A stretch of 61,594 bases of DNA, from positions 1 to 61,594 of the forward strand of contig SAAR01000001.1 of the NCBI GenBank assembly GCA_009916335.1. Reading direction: 5' to 3'. The translations under genes and the position numbers were made by a program. Below the pieces are notes generated by a model. The model was not told the origin of the DNA, made no database searches, and saw nothing but the letters and a program-made list of their open reading frames with translations. How positions within the stretch are numbered: position 1 is the stretch's first letter; each line of letters begins with the position of its first letter. Below are positions 23,673 to 33,487 of the stretch, in pieces. This DNA is from Erysipelotrichia bacterium (GTDB taxonomy: Bacteria > Bacillota_I > Bacilli_A > Erysipelotrichales > Erysipelotrichaceae).

Positions 23673-24371
23673 TCAAATAGATTCCACAAACGCTTGAATT
23701 AGTTTTTTGTTGCAATCATCTGTTTTATAAGAGAATTCAGGATGCCACTGAACACCAAGAACGAATTTTTGATCTGGCATATAAATCCCTTCAATTAAGC
23801 CATCTTCTGAAACTGCCATTGCCTGAAAGTAGGGTGATAGTTTATTAATTGCCTGATGATGATAACTGTTTACACCCATTGTTTCTTTTTGTATCATAGC
23901 AAATAGTGGCGTGTCTTTTTGTATCGAAAACTGATGCACAACTCTATCATATGGTGGTTTCATATGATGATCAACATTACTGGAATATTCAACTTCTAAA
24001 TCCTGATATAAAGTTCCTCCATAACAAGCATTCATAAATTGAATACCTCGACAAATACCTAAAACCGATTTATTTTTCTCTACGGCTTTTGTTAAGAGAT
24101 AACGTTCCATCTCATCTCGCAATTCGCAACATTTCGCACACCAAGGTTTTTTCTCGCTTTGATAAATATATGGTGATACATCATGCCCACCTGTCAACAA
24201 AAATCCTCCACAAATCTCAAGAAAAAAATCTAACTCCTCAACATTAGATGTTAGTGGCAACATCATCACAATCGCATTTTCTGCCTCCAACATCTTCATA
24301 TATGCTGGTAACATCCAATAACTTTCTTTCTCATCATCATAAAGTGGCATAACCCCTATTACTTTTTTCAT
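23673..24371 (-). CDS. class I glutamine amidotransferase, PuuD-like gamma-glutamyl hydrolase
   Basis: A 232-residue peptidase C26 enzyme. The nucleophile Cys is in LGICRGIQFMN, the catalytic His/Glu in GVQWHPE, and the oxyanion/helix region is LTGGHDVSPYIY. Family members such as PuuD hydrolyse gamma-glutamyl-gamma-aminobutyrate in putrescine catabolism; no other puu gene is nearby, so the substrate is uncertain. It begins 19 bases after the GGDEF-EAL gene and is the third gene of an operon headed by a solute-binding lipoprotein. Confidence 0.9.
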   Translation of the reverse strand: MKKVIGVMPLYDDEKESYWMLPAYMKMLEAENAIVMMLPLTSNVEELDFFLEICGGFLLTGGHDVSPYIYQSEKKPWCAKCCELRDEMERYLLTKAVEKNKSVLGICRGIQFMNACYGGTLYQDLEVEYSSNVDHHMKPPYDRVVHQFSIQKDTPLFAMIQKETMGVNSYHHQAINKLSPYFQAMAVSEDGLIEGIYMPDQKFVLGVQWHPEFSYKTDDCNKKLIQAFVESI

Positions 24372-24390
24372 ATCGTTTCCCCTTTCTAAT

Positions 24391-27351
24391 TTATGATTGT
24401 AAAGATTGAATCAACTGTACTAAATTCTTAGCTATTTTAGCAGGTATGTTTTGTGGTTTTGCTAATAAGAAACCTTGTAAATAATCTACATCAAGCTTAA
24501 TTACCTGCTTCAATTCTTCCATCGTTTCAATACCTTCCGCAATAACATACATTTTTCGCTCATGTGCATACGAAACGATATTTTCAACAATTTTCTGTTT
24601 ATCCCCATCAATATCAATACCACGAATAATATCCATATCCACTTTTATATATTTTGGTATAATATCTAATAACATTTTTTCACTATTATAACCACTTCCA
24701 TAATCATCTAACGCTAATTCACCTCCCCATTTTTCAACCCATTGCTGCTTTCTTTGATGAATCGCTTCATTCACTTTTTCCCCCTCTGTAACCTCAATAA
24801 CCAAGTTTTTCAAATAAGGGGCAAATTCTTTTTCTAAATCAGCAACATTTTCTTTACTCATACAATGCGATGCAATGGAATTTACAAACAACTTACAATT
24901 TTCACAAATATTTTTAGCTTTGATATTCTCACGATACCCTTCTAATGCCTTAAAGAATGTAATCGTTTCAATCTGTTCTAATTTCCCTTCTCTTTTTGCC
25001 AGTTCTAAAACTTCTTCAACATTCTTTAAAGTTGGCATACTAGAACGCATTAAAGCTTCATAAGCAAAGATGTTTCCTGTTTTACTATCAACAATCGGTT
25101 GATAATGATATTGAAGCAGTCTATTTTTAATCATCACTTCAAATTCTTCTTTATTACGATTTAAATAATTATCAATACGATAATTTTCTAATGAGAAATT
25201 TCTAAACTCACCTTTTTTTGAATGTTTTACTTTATACATCGCATAATCTGAATAAAGCTGTAATTTTTCTACAGAAGTAGTATCCTTAGGATACCATGAG
25301 ATACCCCCTGACACCTTAATATAAAAGCGATTACGAGGGGAAAGCATCATATAAGTACGATCAATCCCTATCTTTAACTGGTTGATTAAAACACGAATTT
25401 CTTCTTCACTATCATAACCATAGAAGAATAAATTAAACTCATCTCCTGAAATTCTGGAGATTAATGTTCGCTCAGGGGTATACTTTACAAAGGCATTCGT
25501 AGCTTTTAATATATAAGTATCTCCACTATCATGTCCATAATGATCATTGATATATTTTAAATTATCTAAATCAATCATTAAAAAGGCTGCTTTTTTCAAC
25601 GATGATCGTTTATTTTGAAATAATTCATTCATCTCATTCCAAAATGCTCTACGATTCAATAAACCAGTAAGTGCATCATGATCTCGTTCATATTCAATAA
25701 TTTTCTGTTCTAGCACTCGTTGTGTAATATCTTCTGCTAAACCAATTGTATGGCTATCATCTAAATAAGAAATCGTTAATTCAATAAAGACAAAATCTTC
25801 TTTATATGGAATTGCATACAAATACTTATTTGCAGCACTACGAGTAAGATACGCTTTTAACTTCTTCATTTCATCTTTAAAAGAGGAAATATTCATATTC
25901 CTTTGATCCACTTTATCCTGTTTAAAGACAGAAAAGAAATTTTCCGTTAAATAGAATTCATCTTTTTCCGCATTCATTTCAAACGCTGCTAACTTCACAC
26001 TCGCTAACTCAATAATTTTATTAAAACGTCGTGCTGTTTCTAACATATTCTTATTCATTTGTTCAAGTGAAGTTACTAAGTGATCAATTTCACTAATATT
26101 TGTTTTATCTAATTTAGGAATGGTCGAATCATTGACATTCTCTAATGTTTCTGATAATTGCTTAATTGGGTGTGATAAACGTAAACTAATAAAAATAGAA
26201 CCAATAATACCAAAAAGTAATGTCATAACCATTGCCGCAAAAAAGACAAAGTTAACATCATGGGAAAATGCTAATAAATCATCATTAGGCACAAAGGCAA
26301 TCAATACCCATTCATCTTCTATATAGGGTGTATTGCTATTATATAATTTTAACTTTTCAATACTTGCATAAACTTTTCTTTCGCTATTCTTTAAATAATA
26401 TTGTTCATCTTGTTGTTTGCTAATATCAATACTTTCATTTAAAACAATATTTCCCTTACTATACACATTCAAGTAATCATTTGCCTTTTGATTGTAAATA
26501 GCTAAACTATAACTACCATTCCCTTTTTCATTAATTTCTTCTTGTGGAAGTAAAGAACTTAAATAATCATGGGATACTTCCACACCAAGCACTCCATATA
26601 CTTGTTTATTTGCATCAATTAAAGGAATGGAATAGGTAATGATTTCTCGCTCATCATTACTTAAAGTAAATGCTGAACTCCAATATCCTAAATCAGATAT
26701 ACTATAATCACTTTGATATTTTAAAGCAGTTTGATATGGCTCATAAAGAAACGAATAATATTTTTCTGTAAAAACAAATTGAGGGTTCCATGAAATATCC
26801 GTTGAGATACTTAATTGTTTCACCATTTCTTTCGATCCTCGTTCAATTAATAAATCAGTATTATTAATAGAGGCATTAGAAGTTGGATCTAAATCTCGTA
26901 TATATAACCCTGGTTTATTTTCTACTTTTTCATCTAAATCATGGTTATTGAACACTACAAAAATACCACTCACATGTTGATTTCTCAGTGTATTGATCAT
27001 ATCCTCATCAATTTCTTTAAGCAGTGGTAAAGCAGTATCTGAACTTTGATCTAACTCTGTCATATTAATCTGCCCTTCTTGTTGTAAAGACATTGCTTTT
27101 TGATTAATCGTTTCTGCCAATGTTTCAATGTTAGACCAATTATTAACCATTTCATTTTCTAAAAAGGATTTACGATTGATGACACGCTCTGACAATATAT
27201 CACGAGCATTACTTTCCAAATGTTGCATCACACCACCAACTATAACAACCCCTGAAAAGACAACAACTTCTAATATTAAAAGGATACAAACAGGAATCAA
27301 TATGTATTTTAAAATAGATTTACTTTTCTTATTCTCTAACATACTAGCCAT
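24391..27351 (-). CDS. Cache-HAMP-GGDEF-EAL bifunctional c-di-GMP enzyme
   Basis: A 986-residue membrane protein: membrane helix near residues 15-38, a large extracellular Cache-type sensor to about 365, a second helix near 370-392, HAMP, a PAS-like linker, GGDEF (active-site variant ISGDEF near residue 635) and EAL (YEALMRS near 765). The EAL domain keeps its catalytic set: EVTEGE, LDDYGSGYNS, KVDMD, AEGIET and the final QGFLLAKP. No RxxD inhibitory site precedes the GGDEF loop. It can plausibly make and/or degrade cyclic di-GMP in response to an extracellular ligand. The preceding gene encodes a solute-binding lipoprotein with no permease, a likely sensory partner. The gap to it is 18 bases. 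Confidence 0.93.
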   Translation of the reverse strand: MASMLENKKSKSILKYILIPVCILLILEVVVFSGVVIVGGVMQHLESNARDILSERVINRKSFLENEMVNNWSNIETLAETINQKAMSLQQEGQINMTELDQSSDTALPLLKEIDEDMINTLRNQHVSGIFVVFNNHDLDEKVENKPGLYIRDLDPTSNASINNTDLLIERGSKEMVKQLSISTDISWNPQFVFTEKYYSFLYEPYQTALKYQSDYSISDLGYWSSAFTLSNDEREIITYSIPLIDANKQVYGVLGVEVSHDYLSSLLPQEEINEKGNGSYSLAIYNQKANDYLNVYSKGNIVLNESIDISKQQDEQYYLKNSERKVYASIEKLKLYNSNTPYIEDEWVLIAFVPNDDLLAFSHDVNFVFFAAMVMTLLFGIIGSIFISLRLSHPIKQLSETLENVNDSTIPKLDKTNISEIDHLVTSLEQMNKNMLETARRFNKIIELASVKLAAFEMNAEKDEFYLTENFFSVFKQDKVDQRNMNISSFKDEMKKLKAYLTRSAANKYLYAIPYKEDFVFIELTISYLDDSHTIGLAEDITQRVLEQKIIEYERDHDALTGLLNRRAFWNEMNELFQNKRSSLKKAAFLMIDLDNLKYINDHYGHDSGDTYILKATNAFVKYTPERTLISRISGDEFNLFFYGYDSEEEIRVLINQLKIGIDRTYMMLSPRNRFYIKVSGGISWYPKDTTSVEKLQLYSDYAMYKVKHSKKGEFRNFSLENYRIDNYLNRNKEEFEVMIKNRLLQYHYQPIVDSKTGNIFAYEALMRSSMPTLKNVEEVLELAKREGKLEQIETITFFKALEGYRENIKAKNICENCKLFVNSIASHCMSKENVADLEKEFAPYLKNLVIEVTEGEKVNEAIHQRKQQWVEKWGGELALDDYGSGYNSEKMLLDIIPKYIKVDMDIIRGIDIDGDKQKIVENIVSYAHERKMYVIAEGIETMEELKQVIKLDVDYLQGFLLAKPQNIPAKIAKNLVQLIQSLQS

Positions 27352-27369
27352 TTGTATCCCCCTTTTTTA

Positions 27370-28810
27370 TTACTTAACTAATTCCTCTAAGCTTGCTTTC
27401 GTCGTTTCATACCACTGATTAAAATTATCATCGTTATCAAATTGTGCAATTGCTTGCTCATAGCTAACATTTTGTGCCAACAAAGCAACTACACTTTCAC
27501 GATCCGCTTTCGCTTTATCACTCAATGAATACTCTAAGATATTTCGTGCTGATGTCCCATTTTCAAATGCCTTACTTGTATACATCAATGAAGAATTGAC
27601 ACTTTTAACGGCTGTCGCAACCACATCTTCGACATCATTTTCAGCAGATAAAACATGTTCTTTGATTACTTTTAAATCGTTAGCTTCTTTTTTTTACTGG
27701 TAAATAACCACTTGAAATAGAAAAATCAATATTTTGATCAACTTGTGTAAACCATTTTAAAAACAGCACAGCGGCTAATTCTTCACGCTTGCTTGCTTTT
27801 GTAACAACCATTCCTGCCCCCTGTTGAACAGCTACTTTTTCTTCACCTTTAAAAACAGGACTTTCATAGACACTACTTTCAATAGGATAGCTTACATCAT
27901 CACTAACACTCACCTCATGTGGAAAAAAAGTGGCTCCAGAAGAAGAACCGATAAAAGAAATGATATTCCCTATTTTAATATCATCACTTCTAAATTTTCC
28001 TGAGGAAGAAAAATATCCTTTAACGTAAGGAACATAGTAATTATCCCATATTTTTCTAACGATTTCTTTATCAAAATCAAGTGTTACTTTCCCCTTTTCA
28101 TCAACGGAAAATAGCTCTTTTCCATGTTGTTTGAAACCAACGATGAAAAAATTGGCGAGTGCATCTCTACCAAAAAATGCTTTTCCATCTTGGTATGCAG
28201 GCGTTAATGCGTCGCTATATTCATAATACTTTTTCGCAACACTGCTAATCCCTTCAAACGTTTTTAATTCGTCTACGGAAGTATTTGTTGCAGTGGCAAA
28301 TTTTTCCCAATCACTCTGATTTAACATCAACACCTCTGTTGATTTCGCAATAGGAAATATTTTTAAAGCCTCATCACTACTAAAGCGTCCTTCTTCTATG
28401 TAACTATCAATATATTCAGCCAATTCATCTTCACTAAAATATTCACTAATATCTGCTACATAATCCAATTGGTCAATGCGATAAGCAGTATCTGCATATG
28501 CCGCAAAAATGTTAGGTACTTTTTCTGCTCCTGCTTTTCCTTTAATAGAATCTAACACATTATTCTCTAAATCACTAACGCTCCCTTGACTTGATGATTC
28601 CACAATAATCCCTTTTTCTTTTCCAATCGTATCATTAAAATTATCAACTAAACGATTAAAGGTTTTTAACTGCGCCCCATTATAATAATGCCAAATCGTA
28701 ATATTCACTGGATTATCAGGATCCAATACTTCCTTATTACTACTTGTACAACCACTTAAGCATAACAACACACTTAAAAAAGACACCCATAAAAATTTCA
28801 TTTTACGCAT
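27370..28810 (-). pseudogene. extracellular solute-binding lipoprotein, frameshifted at a poly-A tract
   Basis: A family 1 (sugar-type) binding protein: lipobox LCLSGC after MRKMKFLWVSFLSV, then VNITIWHYYNGAQLKTFNRL. The start is 28810 (AAGGGG site). The frame stops at TAA 27680 just after SGYLPVKKRS; in another frame the protein continues as EANDLKVIKEHV and runs to 27370. The break is in a run of eight A (T8 on the plus strand, 27688-27695): seven A would restore a 479-residue protein of normal length. It may be a true mutation, a slippery tract rescued at transcription, or a read error. It heads an operon with the GGDEF-EAL protein and has no transporter genes. Confidence 0.85.
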
Positions 28811-28901
28811 ATGAATACACCCCTTCTTATGTGATAAGGATACCACATTTTTAGTATTTCTTAAAGTCCAAACAAGCAATAAAACAATCTTTTAAATATG
28901 T

Positions 28902-28937
28902 AAAAAAGCCCATCTTGTATAGAATACAAAACAGGCT
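28902..28937 (-). terminator. terminator of htpG
   Basis: AGCCTGTTTTGTAT pairs with ATACAAGATGGGCT around a 3-base loop and is followed by T6 on the minus strand, close behind the htpG stop. Confidence 0.75.
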
Positions 28938-28945
28938 ATCAATCA

Positions 28946-30877
28946 TTAACGGTTTGCTTTCACCATTAAATCGCATACTTTATTTGAGAAAGCGATAGGA
29001 TCTTCAATTTCAAATCCTTCCATCAACAATGCTTGATCATACAATAAGGAAGCATAATCTTTCACAGACTCTTTATCCTTTTGATAAATATTTTGCAATG
29101 CTTCAAAAATTGGGTGATTAGGATTAATTTCTAATATTTTTGTCGCTTTCATACCCATTGGATTTCCATCAGGCATATTGCTTAATACTTTTTCCATTTC
29201 AAAACTCATACCATCTGCAGCACTTAAACAAACAGGGTGTGATTTTAAACGAGCTGATATTTTAACTTCACCAACTGCATCACCTAATGCTTCTTTAATC
29301 GTTGTTAGTAAATCTTTATTGGCTTCGCTTTTTTCTTCTACTTCTTTCTTTTCTTCTTCACTTTCTAAGTTTAAATCCCCTTGTGCAATATTTTTGAATG
29401 TTTTTTCTTTATATGCATTCAATACTTGTAAGGCAAACTCATCAATATCATCTGTTAAGTAAAGAATTTCATATCCTTTATCTTTCACTAATTCCACTTG
29501 TGGTAATTTATCAATCTTATCTACATGATCCCCACTCATGAAGTAAATATGTTCTTGTCCTTCTTGCATACGGTTAATGTATTCATCAAGACTCACTAAT
29601 TTCTTTTCTCTTGAAGAATAGAATAACAATAAATCTTGCAATAATTCTTTATGCATACCAAATTCATTGTATACACCAAACTTAATCTGCTGTCCGAATT
29701 GACTCCAGAATGTTTCGTATGTTTCACGATCATTTTTCAACATCAATAATAGTTCTGATTTAATCTTCTTTTCAATGCGTGATGCAATGACACGCAACTG
29801 TTTATCATGTTGCAACATCTCACGAGAAATATTTAATGATAAATCTTGTGAATCCACTAGTCCTCTTACAAAACGGAAATGTTCAGGAATTAATTCACTT
29901 GCTTTATCCATAATGAATACACCACGACTATATAACTGTAAACCTTTTTCATATTCATTAGAATAGTAGTTCATCGGTGCTTTAGCAGGAATGAACAATA
30001 ATGCATCAAAAGAAATCGTTCCTTCTACTCTTGTATGAATCGTCTTTAAAGGTTTTGTGTAATCCATAAATTTACTTTGGTAGAAATCATCGTATTCTTC
30101 TTCACTAATATCACTCTTATTGCGTTTCCATAAAGGAACCATTGAGTTCAATGTCTTTGTAACACTCACACTTTCATATTTTGGCTCTGCATTTTCATCT
30201 GCATTTTCTTCTTCAATTCGTCTTTCTTCTACTACATCCATCATGATTGGATAACGTACATAATCAGAATACTTCTTCACTAAACGCTCAATCGTATATG
30301 TTTCTAAATATTCACTATATTTTTCGTCATCGCTATCATCACGCAAATATAATGTGATTTTAGTACCTACTTCTTCTTTATCAGCCTTACTAATTTCATA
30401 ACCATCTACATCTTCACTTACCCATAAATAAGCATCTTCACTACCATATGCTTTGGATAATACTTCTACTTTTTTCGCAACCATGAAAGCAGAATAGAAA
30501 CCAACTCCAAACTGTCCGATAATGTCAATATCCTCATTGTTTTCTTCTGCCTCTTTTAATTCCTCTTTAAAACCAAAAGAACCACTTTTTGCAATTGTAC
30601 CAAGATTTTCTTCTAAATCTTCTTTACTCATACCGATTCCATTATCTGCAATACTAATCGTTTTATTTTCTTTATCTAAATCAATGGTAATTTTTAAATC
30701 ATCACGATTGATTTGCCCTAATTGTTCAGTTAATGATTTATAATATAGTTTATCAATCGCATCACTTGCATTAGAAATAATCTCTCTTAAAAAGATTTCT
30801 TTATGTGTATAAATTGAGTTAATCATTAAATCCATTAATCGTTTTGATTCTGCTTTAAACGCTTTTTTCTTTGCCAT
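28946..30877 (-). CDS. htpG: chaperone protein HtpG (Hsp90)
   Basis: A 643-residue Hsp90 homologue. The N-terminal GHKL ATPase shows FLREIISNASDA, ISIADNGIGMSKEDL and IGQFGVGFYSAFMVA; the middle domain has KAPMNYYSNEYEKGLQLYSRGVFI-type sequence and the catalytic Arg in LNISREMLQ. The C-terminal dimerisation domain follows. Start 30877 is placed by an AGGAGG site; an upstream in-frame ATG has none. The promoter is covered by two CIRCE operators, so HrcA should repress it outside heat stress. Single-gene unit. Confidence 0.97.
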   Translation of the reverse strand: MAKKKAFKAESKRLMDLMINSIYTHKEIFLREIISNASDAIDKLYYKSLTEQLGQINRDDLKITIDLDKENKTISIADNGIGMSKEDLEENLGTIAKSGSFGFKEELKEAEENNEDIDIIGQFGVGFYSAFMVAKKVEVLSKAYGSEDAYLWVSEDVDGYEISKADKEEVGTKITLYLRDDSDDEKYSEYLETYTIERLVKKYSDYVRYPIMMDVVEERRIEEENADENAEPKYESVSVTKTLNSMVPLWKRNKSDISEEEYDDFYQSKFMDYTKPLKTIHTRVEGTISFDALLFIPAKAPMNYYSNEYEKGLQLYSRGVFIMDKASELIPEHFRFVRGLVDSQDLSLNISREMLQHDKQLRVIASRIEKKIKSELLLMLKNDRETYETFWSQFGQQIKFGVYNEFGMHKELLQDLLLFYSSREKKLVSLDEYINRMQEGQEHIYFMSGDHVDKIDKLPQVELVKDKGYEILYLTDDIDEFALQVLNAYKEKTFKNIAQGDLNLESEEEKKEVEEKSEANKDLLTTIKEALGDAVGEVKISARLKSHPVCLSAADGMSFEMEKVLSNMPDGNPMGMKATKILEINPNHPIFEALQNIYQKDKESVKDYASLLYDQALLMEGFEIEDPIAFSNKVCDLMVKANR

Positions 30878-30891
30878 TATATTACCTCCTA

Positions 30892-30918
30892 TTAGCACTC
30901 ATTACTAGTGTCTGCTAA
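30892..30918. promoter_or_regulatory. CIRCE operator 1 (HrcA) of htpG
   Basis: TTAGCACTC-N9-GTCTGCTAA: perfect left arm and seven of nine right-arm matches to the CIRCE consensus TTAGCACTC-N9-GAGTGCTAA. It lies between the promoter and the htpG ribosome binding site. Confidence 0.85.
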
Positions 30919-30919
30919 T

Positions 30920-30948
30920 AGTATAACGCTTTGGTTTGGCACTGTCAA
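30920..30948 (-). promoter_or_regulatory. promoter of htpG
   Basis: On the minus strand TTGACA (30948-30943), 17-base spacer, TATACT (30925-30920). The -35 lies within CIRCE operator 2 and operator 1 starts right after the -10. Confidence 0.88.
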
Positions 30949-30962
30949 CCATGAAGTGCTAA
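30936..30962. promoter_or_regulatory. CIRCE operator 2 (HrcA) of htpG
   Basis: TTGGCACTG-N9-AAGTGCTAA: seven of nine left-arm and eight of nine right-arm matches to the CIRCE consensus, with the exact 9-base spacing. Confidence 0.8.
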
Positions 30963-31040
30963 TTTTCATAAACTTTATTGTATCCTCTTATCATTGTACT
31001 TATTTTATGCTAAAATTGCTATGCAAAAAGGGGACAGTAT

Positions 31041-32114
31041 ATGAATATTTTTATTTTACTTATGCTCATCATGGCTTTATTTGGTTTACTTGATAAAATG
31101 CTTAATAACTATTTTCATGTGGCTACAGCGTTTGACAATGCTTTAAAATCAATGGGTAATATTGCCATTTCCATCATCGGTTTTTATTGTATTGCGATTA
31201 CTTTTATCCAAACAAACCAATCCTTGTTTACTTCTATATCTGAGTATCTACCAATTGATCCAGCAATCTTTATCGGTTGTCTGCTCGCCCCAGATATGGG
31301 TGGTTTTTCAATTGTTCAACAATTAACGACTTCTAATGAAATGCTCTTATTCGCTGGTATTTTATTAAGCTCTACCTTAGGAGCTACCCTTAGTTTTCAA
31401 TTACCTATTTTCTTAGGTGCTCTTGATAAAAAAGAAATTACACCCTTTATTCGTGGGCTTTTGTATGGTCTTTTAACATTACCAGCAATCTTGCTTATCA
31501 CTGCTTTTTTATTACCGATTTCACATTGCATACTGAACGTATTACCAATCATTATTCTTTGTCTATTATTAGCCATTGCACTCTTTCTTGCTTATGAAAA
31601 AACAATACACTATTTATACATATTTGCTAATATCATAAAAATGATCAGTCTTTTCTTTTTTGCCCTCGTAATACTTCAACTCTTTTTTACCTCTTTAAAG
31701 ATTACAAGTATTGCCTTAATACAAGAAGCCGTCCTCATCGTATTAAAAATGACGATCATTGTTTGTGGTTCTATGGTCCTTTGTGAACTTATCTTACGAA
31801 AAGGAAAAAAACAAATTAATCAAATCGCTTCGCTATTAAAAATTAATGATGTTGCCTTGATTGGTTTATTATTAAGTTTCGCTACCAGTTTAGCGATGAT
31901 TCCCCTATTCAGTAAAATGGATCGCAAGGGAAAACTAATGAATGCTGCCTTTTCATTTAGTGGTGCGTATGTCTTAGGTGGGCAATTAGGCTTTGTTGCC
32001 AGTGTTACATCAAGTATGAATACAAATATCTATATCATAGTAAAACTAGCAGCTGGACTATTAGCTCTTATTGTAACCTATATCATTGAAAATAAAACAC
32101 CTTCTCATCATTGA
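31041..32114 (+). CDS. eutH: EutH-like ethanolamine transporter
   Basis: A 357-residue polytopic membrane protein with about ten hydrophobic segments. EutH-type signatures are GNIAISIIGFY, LAPDMGGFSIVQQL and FSFSGAYVLGGQLGFVAS. EutH facilitates diffusion of protonated ethanolamine. No other eut gene (ammonia-lyase, shell proteins, regulator) is nearby, so this copy is an orphan and could serve phospholipid-derived amine uptake or another amine. A ribosome binding site AAGGGG precedes the ATG, and an extended -10 (TGCTAAAAT, 31008-31016) lies just upstream. Confidence 0.88.
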   Translation: MNIFILLMLIMALFGLLDKMLNNYFHVATAFDNALKSMGNIAISIIGFYCIAITFIQTNQSLFTSISEYLPIDPAIFIGCLLAPDMGGFSIVQQLTTSNEMLLFAGILLSSTLGATLSFQLPIFLGALDKKEITPFIRGLLYGLLTLPAILLITAFLLPISHCILNVLPIIILCLLLAIALFLAYEKTIHYLYIFANIIKMISLFFFALVILQLFFTSLKITSIALIQEAVLIVLKMTIIVCGSMVLCELILRKGKKQINQIASLLKINDVALIGLLLSFATSLAMIPLFSKMDRKGKLMNAAFSFSGAYVLGGQLGFVASVTSSMNTNIYIIVKLAAGLLALIVTYIIENKTPSHH

Positions 32115-32126
32115 GAAGGTGTTTTT
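32094..32126 (+). terminator. terminator of eutH
   Basis: ACACCTTCTCA/TGAGAAGGTGT stem with T5. It overlaps the stop codon, which lies in the descending arm. The A-rich other side may also serve the convergent GGDEF gene. Confidence 0.85.
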
Positions 32127-32162
32127 AAGGTTTACACTTTTACAAATAAAAAGCATCAATCA

Positions 32163-33278
32163 CTAAATGTTAATTTGATTTTTTCCTGTTTTCTTCGCCT
32201 CATACAATGCTTGATCGGCTTTGCTAATCAACTGTTCTAAGTGCATTGAAGGCAAATATTTGGCAATCCCAATACTAAGAGAAGAAAAAATTTCTCCTTG
32301 TTTATGAGCAATTCCTTTTTGGTAGAAACATCTAATTTCTTCACAAACTTGCTGTACTTCATCAGAAGTTTTATTGATAAATAAAAGGCAAAATTCATCG
32401 CCTCCAAAACGGAAAGGAACAATCTGCTCCCCATAGGAAAGCAAAATATTGGCTAAGAAAATTAAAACATCATCACCGACTAAATGTCCATAGGTATCGT
32501 TCACTGCTTTAAAATCATCAATATCAAGTAATGCCATATATACTTGTTTATTTTTATACTCCACAATCGTTTGAAAATACGTTGTTAAAGCATAGCGATT
32601 AAACACTTTGGTCAACGCATCTTTTTCTACTTTTCGTTTTAAATCATAACGTTCCATATCTTTTCTTATAATTCTAATTTGTTTTCTTCGTTCAAATTTG
32701 ATAATCAATACGGCAATCGCACAAAAGCCAGCTAAGCAAAGACAGCCCATCAAGTTATCCATAAGTTGAAATTCATTTTGAAATTTATGTGGATCCCAAA
32801 CGATAAATTGTGTGCTAGAAAACTTTAAAATAATAGAAAGCACAGAAATATTCAATGTTAATTTATAATTTCCATAAATAATCGTCATTAATATAGCGAC
32901 TACATAAATAATATCAATACTGCCAAACTGGGAATGGACAAATGACAAAATAAAGCAGATGAAAACTAATCCGATTGCATTCGTATAGTATTGCATTGCT
33001 AAATGGTTGCTCTTTTTAATCACCAATGTACAAATTAATATAATAATAAAATTTAATATCGAAGGAAATAGCAAATATTTAATAAAATAATAGGTTGCAT
33101 CAACATTAATCATCGCTTGTTGTTTTAAAGTGAAAAACATGATAAACTCTAAAAAACATGCCATACAAATAATGCCTAAATTAATATAGTAATGATATGC
33201 TAGCCAATGTCTTGATATTTTTTCATTTTCTTTTTCTAATAATTGTGAAAATAATTGGTTTTCATTTTTTGTCCTCAT
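32163..33278 (-). CDS. membrane-bound GGDEF diguanylate cyclase
   Basis: A 371-residue protein: N-terminal half with about six membrane helices (MASE-like sensor, residues 25-200), then a GGDEF domain. The active-site loop is FRFGGDEFCLLF near residue 290, with DIDDFKAVNDTYGH upstream and ADQALYEAKKTGKNQI at the end, all consistent with active cyclic di-GMP synthesis. No RxxD inhibition site precedes the loop. Single gene, convergent with eutH. Together with the GGDEF-EAL protein it shows that this organism uses cyclic di-GMP. Confidence 0.93.
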   Translation of the reverse strand: MRTKNENQLFSQLLEKENEKISRHWLAYHYYINLGIICMACFLEFIMFFTLKQQAMINVDATYYFIKYLLFPSILNFIIILICTLVIKKSNHLAMQYYTNAIGLVFICFILSFVHSQFGSIDIIYVVAILMTIIYGNYKLTLNISVLSIILKFSSTQFIVWDPHKFQNEFQLMDNLMGCLCLAGFCAIAVLIIKFERRKQIRIIRKDMERYDLKRKVEKDALTKVFNRYALTTYFQTIVEYKNKQVYMALLDIDDFKAVNDTYGHLVGDDVLIFLANILLSYGEQIVPFRFGGDEFCLLFINKTSDEVQQVCEEIRCFYQKGIAHKQGEIFSSLSIGIAKYLPSMHLEQLISKADQALYEAKKTGKNQINI

Positions 33279-33449
33279 ACTATATCCTTTCCTTGTATAC
33301 TATATGATATTATGATATTACAAATTTAACATATAAGCAATGAACAATTTAGTAGTTATTGCCATTATTTTAAGATGATTGTATTACTTTCTATGTATAT
33401 TTGAGATAGTATACTTAAAACTGCCCTTTTCCTTTCCTTATAACATAGA

Positions 33450-33480
33450 AAAACCTCTCTGTGATACAGAAAGGCTTTTT
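33450..33480 (-). terminator. terminator of the PFL operon
   Basis: GCCTTTCTGT-ATC-ACAGAGAGGT stem on the minus strand followed by T5, directly behind the glycyl-radical subunit gene. Confidence 0.8.
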
Positions 33481-33487
33481 TACTTTA

